Origin: Mesorhizobium sp. BR1-1-16
GTDB lineage: Bacteria > Pseudomonadota > Alphaproteobacteria > Rhizobiales > Kaistiaceae
Assembly: GCF_020165495.1 (NCBI RefSeq)
Contig: NZ_JAIUIE010000018.1
Coordinates: 1 to 58,274 of the forward strand
Length of the DNA: 58,274 nucleotides
Reading direction: 5' to 3'
A model generated the notes under the pieces. That model saw only the letters and a list, made by a program, of their open reading frames with translations. It was not told where the DNA came from and did not search any database. Position 1 is the first letter of the stretch. Each line of letters begins with the position of its first letter. Positions 44,870 to 54,014 of this stretch are shown one piece after another. The position numbers were made by a program, and so were the translations under genes.

Positions 44870-45697
44870 GTGAAAAGCGTGATTGCCGTCCAAGTGAGAA
44901 ATGTGGAGTTGGAGCAAGTGGCGGGAGGCTGTGTGTCTGCGCAAATCTATCAGGGCGCAGAACCCACCAAGTACCCACCTGTCCTTCTGTATTTTCACGG
45001 CGGTGCGTTCATGCGCACAGGCCTCGAAGAGTGCCCGCTCGCCCGGTGTTTTGCTGCCACAGGCGCAATCGTCGTGGTGCCGGACTATAACGCGCCGTTC
45101 GGCGGTGTGTTTCCCAGACCCTTGGAAGTCGGTTTTTCGATTTTCTCCACCCTTGCGAAAAAGTGCGCCGGATTTGGCGACCGAAAGTCTCTCCTGATTG
45201 TCGGCGGCGAGGAGTCGGGTGCCAACATCGCGGCTGCCGTCGCGCTGAAGGCACGCGATCATTTTGCCAGCGAACTGGATGGCCAGGTGCTCGCTTCGCC
45301 TCTGCTCGATCCCTTCATGGGCTCGCCCTCCTTTCGCAACTCTGACGATATCGGGATGCGCCACCGCTGGGAGAATGGATGGGTCCATTATCTGAGCGGC
45401 GGGATCTGTCATCCATACGCTGCCCCCTCCATGTGTTCGCGCCTTCGTGACGTGGCACCGGCACTCCTGCTGACGTCGGACGACGACCCCCTGCTCGATG
45501 AGGCGAGAGGCTATGCCAGGCAGCTGAGGGATGCGGGGGTTCAGGTTCACCAGCACGCTCTTCCTGCCGGGACCGGTTGGCCATCCATCTACGGTGGCGA
45601 CACGGGCCAGGCATCGTCGTGGCAGGATGTCGTAGGCAGCCATTTTTTAAGTTTCACCCGCGAACTCGGCACCCGGTATGCGCGGCTTGAAACCTAG
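44870..45697 (+). CDS. Alpha/beta-hydrolase-fold protein with altered nucleophile site
   Basis: A 275-residue protein of the hormone-sensitive-lipase branch. The oxyanion motif HGGAF is present near residue 43, and DDDPLLDEA near 203 matches the catalytic-Asp region. The nucleophile elbow, however, reads VGGEESGANIAA where the family has GDSAGGN. Aligned that way, the catalytic Ser position holds Glu and the only Ser is shifted by one. The usual catalytic His region is weak (ALPAGTGWPSIY). It may be a non-enzymatic relative. A GTG start is used; no strong ribosome binding site is seen. It directly precedes the RND efflux genes and probably shares their regulation. Confidence 0.7.
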   Translation: MKSVIAVQVRNVELEQVAGGCVSAQIYQGAEPTKYPPVLLYFHGGAFMRTGLEECPLARCFAATGAIVVVPDYNAPFGGVFPRPLEVGFSIFSTLAKKCAGFGDRKSLLIVGGEESGANIAAAVALKARDHFASELDGQVLASPLLDPFMGSPSFRNSDDIGMRHRWENGWVHYLSGGICHPYAAPSMCSRLRDVAPALLLTSDDDPLLDEARGYARQLRDAGVQVHQHALPAGTGWPSIYGGDTGQASSWQDVVGSHFLSFTRELGTRYARLET

Positions 45698-45736
45698 TTG
45701 ACCATCGCCGGCATCCACCGGCCGTAAGGAAAAACA

Positions 45737-46927
45737 ATGACACCGACTATCAAGCGCTGGGCCCTTGCGGGCACCGGTCTGGGACTGGCTGCGTCCGTTT
45801 TTACCGCTGCCATGCTCCTTGATCTTCCCCTGAGCACCAATGCATCGGCATCGGATGGGGTGCTGCAATCCCCCGCAGTGCCCGTCACCGTCACCGTCAT
45901 CAAGGCTCGTGACGTGAACCGATGGCAGGAATTCTCGGGCCGCCTCGAGGCGGTCAACCGTATCCAGATACGCTCCCGCGTCGCAGGCGCCATCCAATCC
46001 GTGGACTTCCGGGAAGGCTCGCTCGTGAATGCGGGAGACCTCCTCTTCACGGTCGATCCGGCGCCCTATCAGGCCGCCGTCGCCCAGGCAGAAGGCCAGG
46101 TGGCGTCGGCCGGTGCAAAATTGAAACTTGCAGCGCTCGAGTTGGAGCGCGGACGGCGACTGTCGCAGACCCAGGTCATATCGCAGAGCACGCTGGACCA
46201 ACGCCAGAATGCCGTGACCGAAGCGCAGGCAGCTCAACAGACGGCTCAGGCTGTTTTGCAGTCGGCGCAACTGGAACTTGACTATACGAAGCTCTATGCG
46301 CCGGTCACCGGTCGCATTGGCAGGGTCGAAATCACAGTCGGCAATCTGGTCGCGGCCGGATCCGCCTCGCCTGCCCTGACAACGCTTGTTTCGATCGATC
46401 CGATTTACGCGAGCTTTGACGTGGCGGAGGATATTGCGGCGCAGATCCTCGCCAAGCTACCGACAGCTGACGTGGCCAATTCGCCAATCGAAGAGATACC
46501 CGTCGAGATCCAATCGCCTTCGGAAGATGGCTCGCCTATTCGAGGAAAGCTGCAGTTTATCGGCAATCAGGTCGATGCCGCCAGCGGCACAATCGGGGTC
46601 CGCGCCGTATTCTCCAATCCGGGTGGCAAGCTTATCCCCGGCCAGTTTGTTCGGATCCGCATCGGCGAACCGAAGGCCGAAAAGAGGATCCTCGTCAGCG
46701 AGCGGGCTATCGGCACTGACCAGGACAAGAAGTTCGTCTTTGTCATCGATGCAGAAAACAAGGTGATCTATCGCCCCGTCCAGATCGGCGACAGTGCGAA
46801 TGGCGAGCGTATTGTCGAAAGCGGACTTTCGGCAGGTGACCGGGTGGTCGTCAACGGCCTGCAACGCATTCGTCCCGGCGCAATCGTAGCTCCGAAGGTC
46901 GATGAAGCGGTTGCTGTACTGAAATAG
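45737..46927 (+). CDS. RND efflux periplasmic adaptor (AcrA/MexE-like)
   Basis: A 396-residue membrane-fusion protein. An N-terminal hydrophobic signal or anchor (residues 6-30) is followed by the lipoyl half-motif RIQIRSRVAGAIQSVDFREG, a helical hairpin (AQAEGQVASAGAKLKLAALE to the Gln/Ala-rich second helix) and the second lipoyl half (YTKLYAPVTGRIGRVEITVG). Beta-barrel and membrane-proximal domains follow (GGKLIPGQFVRIRIGEP). No lipobox Cys is visible. It links the inner-membrane pump encoded next to an outer-membrane channel, which is not encoded nearby. Confidence 0.93.
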   Translation: MTPTIKRWALAGTGLGLAASVFTAAMLLDLPLSTNASASDGVLQSPAVPVTVTVIKARDVNRWQEFSGRLEAVNRIQIRSRVAGAIQSVDFREGSLVNAGDLLFTVDPAPYQAAVAQAEGQVASAGAKLKLAALELERGRRLSQTQVISQSTLDQRQNAVTEAQAAQQTAQAVLQSAQLELDYTKLYAPVTGRIGRVEITVGNLVAAGSASPALTTLVSIDPIYASFDVAEDIAAQILAKLPTADVANSPIEEIPVEIQSPSEDGSPIRGKLQFIGNQVDAASGTIGVRAVFSNPGGKLIPGQFVRIRIGEPKAEKRILVSERAIGTDQDKKFVFVIDAENKVIYRPVQIGDSANGERIVESGLSAGDRVVVNGLQRIRPGAIVAPKVDEAVAVLK

Positions 46928-47044
46928 AGGCCACAGCGGAGGCCGCTAAGCTCCGCAAAATATCGAATACTTCTCATCAGCCTGCGGAGCGATCCGGGGA
47001 CTAGGACGATTCACGCTAATTTCGTCCCAGAGTAGGACTTGGAA

Positions 47045-50000
47045 ATGAATATATCGCGATTTTTCATCGATCGCCCCGTGTTTGCCGGCGTGCTGTCCGT
47101 TCTCATCGTCGTCGCAGGCCTGATCGGCATGAGGTCGCTGCCGATCTCCGAGTATCCAGAGGTCGTTCCGCCTTCGATCGTCGTGCGGGCGACCTATCCG
47201 GGGGCAAATCCCGTTGTCGTCGCCCAAACCGTAGCAACGCCTCTTGAGGAGCAGATAAACGGCGTCGAGGACATGCTGTATATGAACAGCCAGGCCACCT
47301 CCGATGGCGTTCTGACCCTCACGGTAACCTTCAAGCTCGGCACGGATCCCGACAAGGCACAGCAGCTGGTGCAGAATCGCGTCTCGCAGGCGGAACCCCG
47401 CCTGCCTGCCGAGGTGCGCGCGCTTGGCGTTACGACCATCAAGAGTTCGCCCGACTTCATCATGGTGGTGAACCTGGTTTCCGACACCGATCGCTACGAC
47501 ATCACCTATCTGCGGAACTACGCGACCTTGAACATCAAGGACCGTCTGGCTCGCACGGAGGGCGTCGGCCAGGTCCAGATTTTCGGCGCCGGCGACTATG
47601 CCATGCGCGTCTGGATTGACCCGGAAAAGGCGGCACAACACAGCCTTGCCGCGAGCGACATCACCAATGCCATCCGCCAGCAGAACATCCAGGCGGCCGC
47701 CGGCACCATCGGCGCTTCGCCCGCGCCTTCGTCCACGGACCTGCAGCTGAACGTCAACGCGCGTGGCCGCCTCGGTACTCCCGAGGAGTTTGGCGACATC
47801 ATCGTCAGGACGGGCTCGAACGGAGAGATAACGCGGCTGAGGGATGTTGCCCGCGTCGAGATGGGCGCGGCTGACTATACGCTGCGCTCGCTGCTGGATG
47901 GCCGGCCGGCTGTGGCCATTGCGGTGCTGCAGGCGCCAGGCTCGAACGCAATCGAGATTGCGGATCAGATCTATTCCACGATGGATGAACTGCAGCTCGC
48001 GATGCCGGAAGGCGTCCGATACGAGATCGTCTATGACACGACCAAGTTTGTGCGCGCTTCCATCGAGAAGGTCATCGATACGCTTCTCGAGGCGATAGCG
48101 CTGGTCGTTCTGGTCGTCATCCTCTTCCTGCAGTCATGGCGCGCGTCCATCATCCCCCTGATCGCGGTTCCGGTATCGATCATCGGTACCTTCGCCGTCA
48201 TGTTCGTATTCGGATTCTCGATCAACGCCCTGACGCTGTTTGGCCTGGTGCTGGCGATCGGTATCGTCGTCGATGATGCCATTGTCGTCGTCGAAAATGT
48301 CGAGCGAAACATCGAGATGGGGCTCAGCCCCCGGGAGGCGACCTATCGCGCCATGCGCGAAGTGTCGGGGCCGATCGTCGCCATTGCACTGGTGCTTGTG
48401 GCGGTCTTCGTCCCACTGGCGTTCATCAGCGGGCTCTCCGGCCAATTTTATCGCCAGTTCGCCCTGACGATTGCGATCTCGACCGTTATTTCCGCGATCA
48501 ACTCCCTGACGCTTTCACCTGCCCTGGCTTCCCTTCTGCTACGGGACCATCACGCGCCAAGGGACCGGCTTACGCGCATTATGGACTTTGCTCTTGGCTG
48601 GTTCTTCCGCGGCTTCAACCGGATGTTCGGCTCCGTGTCCCGTGGTTATGGCAAGGGGGTCGGCGGCCTCATGTCGCGCAAGAGCATCGTGATGGCTATC
48701 TATCTGGCCCTCGGCGGCGCGACATATCTGGTGTTCAACAGCGTGCCCGGCGGCTTCGTGCCGGCTCAGGACAAGCAATATCTGATCGGCTTCGCGCAGT
48801 TGCCGGACGGGGCCTCGCTCGACCGCACCGAGGCTGTCATCAAGCGGATGAGTGCGATTGCGTTGGAACAGCCAGGCGTCGCGCATGCGATCGCATTCCC
48901 GGGCTTGTCGATCAACGGCTTCACGATTGGCTCGAACTCCGGCATCGTCTTTGCGGTCCTTGACGATTTCGAGAAGCGCAAGTCACCCGAACTGTCGAGC
49001 GGCGCGATCGCGATGCAGCTGAACGGGAAATTTGCAGGGATCCAGGACGCCTTCATCGCCATGTTCCCGCCGCCGCCGGTCAACGGCCTTGGCTCGACGG
49101 GCGGTTTCAAGCTTCAGATTGAAGACCGCGCTGGCCTTGGCTACCAGGCGCTCGACAACGCTACCAAGGACTTCCTTGCCAAGGCCGGCCAGACGCCGGA
49201 ACTGGCCGGCTTGTTCTCCAGCTTCCAGATCAACGTGCCGCAGCTCTTCGCTGATATCGACCGGCCGAAAGCCGAGCAGCTCGGCGTCGCGGTCACGGAC
49301 GTCTTCGACACTCTGCAGATCTATCTGGGATCGCTTTACGTCAATGATTTCAACGCCTTTGGCAGGACCTATAGCGTCCGTGTCCAGGCCGACGCGGCGT
49401 TTCGGGCATTACCCGAAGACATCGGCCGGCTCCGTGTCCGCTCAAAATCGGGCGAGATGATCCCCCTGGCCGCGTTGCTCAAGGTGGAAAGTGCCAACGG
49501 CCCGGAACGGACAACCCGCTACAATGGCTTCCTGGCCGCTGACATCAATGGAGGTCCGGCGCCTGGATTTTCGTCAGGTCAGGCGGAAGCGGCAATCGAG
49601 AAGATTGCCGGCGAGACCTTGCCCGCGGGCATCGATTTCGAGTGGACGGACCTGACCTACCAGCAGATCCTCGCCGGCAATTCGAGCTTCGTCGTCTTCG
49701 CGCTCGCCCTGCTGCTTGTCTATCTGGTGCTGGCGGCTCAATACGAGAGCCTGACTTTGCCGGTTGCCATCATTCTGATCGTGCCCATGGGCGTGCTGGC
49801 GGCTATGACGGGCGTCTGGCTCATCGGCGGCGACAACAACATCTTTACGCAGATCGGCCTCATGGTGCTGGTGGGGCTGTCCGCAAAGAATGCGATCCTT
49901 ATCGTCGAGTTCGCCCGCGAACTGGAATTTGAAGGTCGAAACCCGGTGCAGGCGGCCATCGAGGCGAGCCGCCAACGCCTTCGGCCCATCCTGATGACCT

Positions 50001-50251
50001 CGATGGCCTTCATTATGGGCGTTGTTCCCTTGGTTGTTTCCGTCGGCGCCGGCGCGGAAATGCGCTCGGCCATGGGTGTCGCCGTATTCTCCGGCATGAT
50101 CGGGGTCACCTTCTTCGGCATATTCATGACGCCCGTTTTCTATGTCCTGATGCGCCGGGTAGCGGGCAATCGCCCTCTCGTCCAGCACCACGTCCAAGTC
50201 TCCGATGGCGGTGAAGTGAAAATCGTTTCTTCAAGCAGTGCTAACGTATGA
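47045..50251 (+). CDS. RND multidrug efflux pump (AcrB/MexF-like)
   Basis: 1068 residues, the normal size of hydrophobe/amphiphile-efflux RND pumps. The start MNISRFFIDRPVFAGVLSVL is the standard N-terminus, with TAGGA upstream. Twelve membrane segments are arranged around two large periplasmic loops. The proton-relay Asp pair is in GIVVDDAIVVVENVERN near residue 405, with the conserved Lys region near GLSAKNAILIVEFARE. LYMNSQATSDGVLTLTVTFK is a typical porter-domain stretch. It expels drugs, phenolics or solvents by proton antiport as part of a tripartite pump with the adaptor upstream. Confidence 0.95.
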   Translation: MNISRFFIDRPVFAGVLSVLIVVAGLIGMRSLPISEYPEVVPPSIVVRATYPGANPVVVAQTVATPLEEQINGVEDMLYMNSQATSDGVLTLTVTFKLGTDPDKAQQLVQNRVSQAEPRLPAEVRALGVTTIKSSPDFIMVVNLVSDTDRYDITYLRNYATLNIKDRLARTEGVGQVQIFGAGDYAMRVWIDPEKAAQHSLAASDITNAIRQQNIQAAAGTIGASPAPSSTDLQLNVNARGRLGTPEEFGDIIVRTGSNGEITRLRDVARVEMGAADYTLRSLLDGRPAVAIAVLQAPGSNAIEIADQIYSTMDELQLAMPEGVRYEIVYDTTKFVRASIEKVIDTLLEAIALVVLVVILFLQSWRASIIPLIAVPVSIIGTFAVMFVFGFSINALTLFGLVLAIGIVVDDAIVVVENVERNIEMGLSPREATYRAMREVSGPIVAIALVLVAVFVPLAFISGLSGQFYRQFALTIAISTVISAINSLTLSPALASLLLRDHHAPRDRLTRIMDFALGWFFRGFNRMFGSVSRGYGKGVGGLMSRKSIVMAIYLALGGATYLVFNSVPGGFVPAQDKQYLIGFAQLPDGASLDRTEAVIKRMSAIALEQPGVAHAIAFPGLSINGFTIGSNSGIVFAVLDDFEKRKSPELSSGAIAMQLNGKFAGIQDAFIAMFPPPPVNGLGSTGGFKLQIEDRAGLGYQALDNATKDFLAKAGQTPELAGLFSSFQINVPQLFADIDRPKAEQLGVAVTDVFDTLQIYLGSLYVNDFNAFGRTYSVRVQADAAFRALPEDIGRLRVRSKSGEMIPLAALLKVESANGPERTTRYNGFLAADINGGPAPGFSSGQAEAAIEKIAGETLPAGIDFEWTDLTYQQILAGNSSFVVFALALLLVYLVLAAQYESLTLPVAIILIVPMGVLAAMTGVWLIGGDNNIFTQIGLMVLVGLSAKNAILIVEFARELEFEGRNPVQAAIEASRQRLRPILMTSMAFIMGVVPLVVSVGAGAEMRSAMGVAVFSGMIGVTFFGIFMTPVFYVLMRRVAGNRPLVQHHVQVSDGGEVKIVSSSSANV

Positions 50252-50360
50252 CGTATTCGAGGTAGCCACTGGATTGGCCGATCGCAATGCCCGGATCACA
50301 TGGGTGATTGCAATGAAGCAACCCTAGATATTGGCTAAGGATAGCCAAGGCGATTTCTCA

Positions 50361-50402
50361 AGTCCGGAGCATGGAGCGTAGTCTAGTTCCGTGCTCCGGA
50401 CT
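50361..50402. terminator. Inverted repeat after the RND pump gene
   Basis: AGTCCGGAGCA (50361-50371) and TGCTCCGGACT (50392-50402) form a perfect 11-bp stem with a 20-nt loop, about 110 bp after the pump stop. There is no T-run, so it could be a factor-assisted terminator or an insertion-sequence end. Confidence 0.4.
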
Positions 50403-50439
50403 CACACTCCAGCTTTCTCTCCAAGCCAGTCGTACTGCT

Positions 50440-50700
50440 GCGATCACGAGGCAATCAACTTCACCACCGAAGGCATCAAGGGCGAGGATGTTCGCGATCT
50501 CATGACGCTCGCCGTCGAGACCGCTTCGGACCGGTCGATCGCTTCCGGCCGTCACCGAATGGCTGACCGACACCGGCACCGGCTGCATCGCGCATGAGAC
50601 ACGGCGCTTTGCCCGCGAGATCGCGCCTCGAACCGCTCACCAAGCGCGTCGGCCGCCTCCAAACAGTATTAGGCACGGTCTGGTTGCAAGCCTCGAGGAC
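50440..50700 (+). pseudogene. IS3-family transposase fragment
   Basis: One frame reads CDHEAINFTTEGIKGEDVRD and LMTLAVE, a stretch typical of IS3-type orfB. A second frame continues TEWLTDTGTGCIAHETRRFA and REIAPRT, matching the WLTDNGS block with the catalytic Asp region. The frameshift and truncation make it inactive. It lies between the efflux and ribitol loci. Confidence 0.7.
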
Positions 50701-50952
50701 CGGTAACGCCGACACCCAGCGCCGATCCGTTTCCCTACCTCAGTCGACATAACGCGCCGCAGCAATCGCCTGAAACCCACTTCGCTTGTGCAATATTGGG
50801 CCGATCAATCACGCGAAACGACAAAATAGTATCGGTTCCGGATTGGGAACGAGGTGGCTGTCGACGCTTCACTGCCTCATGATTGCCAGATCACGGGGAG
50901 ACGATCCGGCGGTCAAGATCAAGAGGCGAAAAGCTTAGATCTCGGGAGGGAT

Positions 50953-51837
50953 ATGATGAAGCCGGATCTTGAAGTCGTTGAGATCGGTAGGGGACAGTCG
51001 TTCACCGCTTGGGAACATGGTTATCCCTATCGAACCGTACGCTGGCATTTTCATCCCGAGTGCGAGATCCATTACGTCGTAGCGACTTCTGGCCATTATT
51101 TCGTCGGCGACTTCATCGGCGACTTCGGGCCGGGCAATCTCGTGATGACCGGGCCTAACCTTCCTCACAACTGGGTCAGTCATGTCTCGCCCGGCGCCAC
51201 CGTCTCGTTGCGCAGCCGCGTGGTCCAGTTCCGCGAGGACTTTCTGACACGCATCAGCGACGTGTTCCCTGAAATGTCCGCCTTCGCTTCCGTGCTGGAG
51301 ACCAGTCGGCGGGGCGCTCTGTTCAGCGAAGCGGTTTCGGGCCGCGCGGCAGCGATACTCGCCGAGTTGATTCCTGCGCGGGGACCCCGCCGGGTTGAGC
51401 TGTTCGTCAGCCTGATGTCGACCCTTTCGGACGACCGGCACCTGACCACCCTGTCGAGCCCGACCTATCGGCCCGACCCCTCCGGATTCATGTCGGTCGG
51501 CGTCAACAGGGCTCTGTCCTATATCAATGAGCAACTGACCGAGCCTTTCGGCGAAAACGAGCTCGCGGCCTGCGCCGGCCTGTCGGTCGGCACCTTCTCG
51601 CGCAGCTTCCGTCGCCATACCGGCATGGGCGTCGTCGAATATGTAAACCGGCTCAGGATCAACCTCGCGTGCCAGTTGCTGATGAACGAGCCGGACATGT
51701 CCGTGACGGACATCTGCTACGCCTGCGGCTTCAACAATCTGTCCAACTTCAACCGGCAGTTCCTGCGCCGCAAGGGAATGCCGCCGTCGCGCTTCCGCGC
51801 GCTGCTCAACGAAAACAACGTGGTCATCGCCGCCTGA
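50953..51837 (+). CDS. AraC-family regulator of the ribitol operon
   Basis: 294 residues from MMKPDLEVV, with GGGAGGG just upstream (a second ATG follows directly). The N-terminal cupin-like sensor contains WHFHPECEIHYVV and PNLPHNWVSH. The C-terminal AraC domain has two helix-turn-helix units: ELAACAGLSVGTFSRSFRRH and MSVTDICYACGFNNLSNFNR QF. It precedes the ribitol transporter and catabolic genes in the same orientation and is the likely activator. The inducer is inferred to be ribitol or D-ribulose. Confidence 0.9.
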   Translation: MMKPDLEVVEIGRGQSFTAWEHGYPYRTVRWHFHPECEIHYVVATSGHYFVGDFIGDFGPGNLVMTGPNLPHNWVSHVSPGATVSLRSRVVQFREDFLTRISDVFPEMSAFASVLETSRRGALFSEAVSGRAAAILAELIPARGPRRVELFVSLMSTLSDDRHLTTLSSPTYRPDPSGFMSVGVNRALSYINEQLTEPFGENELAACAGLSVGTFSRSFRRHTGMGVVEYVNRLRINLACQLLMNEPDMSVTDICYACGFNNLSNFNRQFLRRKGMPPSRFRALLNENNVVIAA

Positions 51838-52067
51838 GGACGGCGCAGGTCAAGGGAGGTTCGCGTCATGTGAATTTGGGAGGCACCCGACCGCGGGTCC
51901 CGCGGTGCCGGGGCGGCTGGAGGGCCGTCCGGCGGGGTGATGAAGGCGTGGTCCTGGAGATCGCGTCATCAGGGGCCGTGCTTCTAGGACCGATCGAACC
52001 ATGAATGCCTCTCCGCGCCCTGCGCCGGGAGCCGGTTCGGTCTTTCGAAAACAAGGGGAGTGAATTG

Positions 52068-53108
52068 ATGCAGAATTTCTATCTGAGGACGGCAGCCGCC
52101 GTCGCCGCGCTCACGCTGTCCGCTGGCGCCGCTCTGGCTGGCGACACCGTCGCCTTCCTGATGCCGGACCAGGGCTCCACGCGCTATGAGCAGCACGATT
52201 TTCCCGGCTTCAAGGCCGAGATGGCGAAGCTTTGCGCCGATTGCACGGTCATCTACCAGAACGCTACTGCCGACGCGACGCTGCAGCAGCAGCAGTTCAA
52301 CTCGGTGATCTCGCAGGGCGCGAAGGTCGTGGTGCTCGACGCAGTCGACTCCACCGCCGCCGCTTCGCTGGTGGCGCTCGCCCAGTCGCAGGGCGTCAAG
52401 GTCATCGCCTATGACCGTCCAATTCCGGACAAGGCGGCCGACTATTACGTCTCGTTCGATAACAAGGGTATCGGCAAGGCGATTGCCCAGTCGCTCGTCG
52501 ATCACCTGAAGGCAACGGGCGTGCCGGCCGGCGCTGGCGTCCTGCAGATCAACGGCTCGCCCACCGACGCCGCCGCCGGCCTGATCCGCGACGGCATCCA
52601 CGAGGCGCTCGAGCCGTCGGGTTACAAGACGCTTGCCGAATATGACACGCCGCAGTGGACCCCTGCCAAGGCGCAGGAATGGGCCGCCGGCCAGATCACC
52701 CGCTTCGGCGGCGATATCAAGGGCGTGGTTGCGGCCAATGACGGCACCGGTGGCGGCGCTATCGCCGCCTTCAAGGCGGCTGGCGTCAATCCTGTTCCGC
52801 CCGTGACGGGCAACGACGCGACCATCGCCGCGCTGCAGCTGATCATCGCCGGCGACCAGTACAACACCATCTCCAAGCCTTCGGAGATCGTCGCCGCAGC
52901 CGCGGCCAATGTCGCCGTCACTTTCCTGAAGGGCGGCACGCCGGAAGCGAAGACGACGCTCTACAAAACGCCGTCCGAACTGTTCGTGCCGGCTGTCGTC
53001 ACCGCCGAGAACATCAAGGCCGAGATCTTCGACAAGAAGATCCAGACCCCGGCCGAAGTTTGCACCGGTGAATATGTCGACGCCTGCAAGAAGCTCGGCA
53101 TCGAGTGA
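52068..53108 (+). CDS. Ribitol/sugar-alcohol-binding protein of ABC importer
   Basis: A 346-residue periplasmic protein of the ribose/xylose-binding (CUT2) type. The signal peptide is residues 1-24 (ending AGAALAG). The mature part has TVAFLMPDQGSTRYEQHDFP, VVVLDAVDSTAAASLVALAQ and VIAYDRPIP, typical of XylF-like proteins. AAGGGGAG is placed upstream of the ATG. It is followed by a stable hairpin in the mRNA and then by the ATPase and permease genes. The substrate, ribitol, is inferred from the adjacent ribitol 2-dehydrogenase and D-ribulokinase genes. Confidence 0.88.
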   Translation: MQNFYLRTAAAVAALTLSAGAALAGDTVAFLMPDQGSTRYEQHDFPGFKAEMAKLCADCTVIYQNATADATLQQQQFNSVISQGAKVVVLDAVDSTAAASLVALAQSQGVKVIAYDRPIPDKAADYYVSFDNKGIGKAIAQSLVDHLKATGVPAGAGVLQINGSPTDAAAGLIRDGIHEALEPSGYKTLAEYDTPQWTPAKAQEWAAGQITRFGGDIKGVVAANDGTGGGAIAAFKAAGVNPVPPVTGNDATIAALQLIIAGDQYNTISKPSEIVAAAAANVAVTFLKGGTPEAKTTLYKTPSELFVPAVVTAENIKAEIFDKKIQTPAEVCTGEYVDACKKLGIE

Positions 53109-53119
53109 TCAAGGCGGAA

Positions 53120-53152
53120 CCAGCCCCGGCGGACATTCGCCGTCGGGGCTGG
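53120..53152 (+). promoter_or_regulatory. Intercistronic hairpin after the binding-protein gene
   Basis: CCAGCCCCGGCGG and CCGTCGGGGCTGG form a 13-bp GC-rich stem with one G-U type mismatch and a 7-nt loop. Such hairpins often protect the upstream mRNA or attenuate reading into downstream genes, so that more binding protein is made than pump. Confidence 0.65.
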
Positions 53153-53207
53153 ATCCGATCCGGTCCGACCCATTGAACATGACGCGACAGGACAGGGTGC
53201 GACAGGC

Positions 53208-54014
53208 ATGACGACATCCCCGAATTCGACCGAGCCGGTGTTGAGCCTGCGCGGCATCACCAAGAAGTTCGGCGCTGTCTCCGCGCTGACCGACATCGAT
53301 CTCGACGTTCATGCCGGCGAGGTGGTCGCGCTGGTGGGTGACAACGGCGCCGGAAAGTCGACGCTGGTCAAGGTGCTCGCCGGCGCGCATCAGCCCAATG
53401 GCGGTACGATCCGCTTCGCCGGCAAGGAGGTCCATCTCGATACCCCCGCCACGGCCATGCAGCTCGGCATCGCCACCGTCTACCAGGATCTCGCCCTCTG
53501 CGAGAATCTCGATGTGGTCGCCAATCTCTTCCTTGGCCACGAACTTTCGCCGGCGCGCCTCGACGAGGTGACCATGGAGGTGCGCGCCTGGACGCTGCTG
53601 AAGGAGCTCGCCGCACGCATTCCCTCGGTGCGCGAGCCCATCGCCTCGTTGTCGGGCGGCCAGCGGCAGACGGTCGCCATCGCGCGTTCGCTGCTGCTCG
53701 ACCCCAAGATCATCATGCTCGACGAGCCGACCGCCGCGCTCGGCGTCGCCCAGACCGCCGAGGTACTCAACCTCATCGAGCGCGTGCGCGATCGCGGCCT
53801 CGGGGTCATCATGATCAGCCACAACATGGAGGACGTACGGGCGGTCGCCGATCGCATCGTCGTGCTTCGGCTCGGCCGCAACAACGGCGTCTTCACCCGC
53901 GAGGCGAGCCAACAGGACCTGGTCGCCGCCATTACCGGCGCCACCGAGAATTCCGTTTCCCGTCGCAGCGAGCGCCGCCAGGCGCAGGCCCAGGCCGCCG
54001 AGGTGTCCCGATGA
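53208..54014 (+). CDS. Ribitol ABC importer ATPase (single-domain)
   Basis: A 268-residue ATP-binding subunit. Walker A is GDNGAGKST near residue 44, the Q-loop is VYQDLALCENLD, the signature is LSGGQRQ, Walker B is IIMLDEPTAA and the H-loop is MISHNMEDV. Most CUT2 importers use a double-length ATPase (about 500 residues). This one has a single domain, like the FrcA-type subunits, and should work as a homodimer. Its end overlaps the permease start by 4 bp (ATGA), so the two are translationally coupled. Confidence 0.92.
   Translation: MTTSPNSTEPVLSLRGITKKFGAVSALTDIDLDVHAGEVVALVGDNGAGKSTLVKVLAGAHQPNGGTIRFAGKEVHLDTPATAMQLGIATVYQDLALCENLDVVANLFLGHELSPARLDEVTMEVRAWTLLKELAARIPSVREPIASLSGGQRQTVAIARSLLLDPKIIMLDEPTAALGVAQTAEVLNLIERVRDRGLGVIMISHNMEDVRAVADRIVVLRLGRNNGVFTREASQQDLVAAITGATENSVSRRSERRQAQAQAAEVSR

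Larger units (their letters stand above)
50252..50952. other. Gap between RND operon and ribitol regulator
   Basis: About 700 bp without an intact gene. It contains an 11-bp perfect inverted repeat and the frameshifted remains of an insertion-sequence transposase, both listed separately. The remainder, about 50710-50950, probably holds the promoter of the AraC-type regulator, though no clear elements stand out. Confidence 0.5.
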
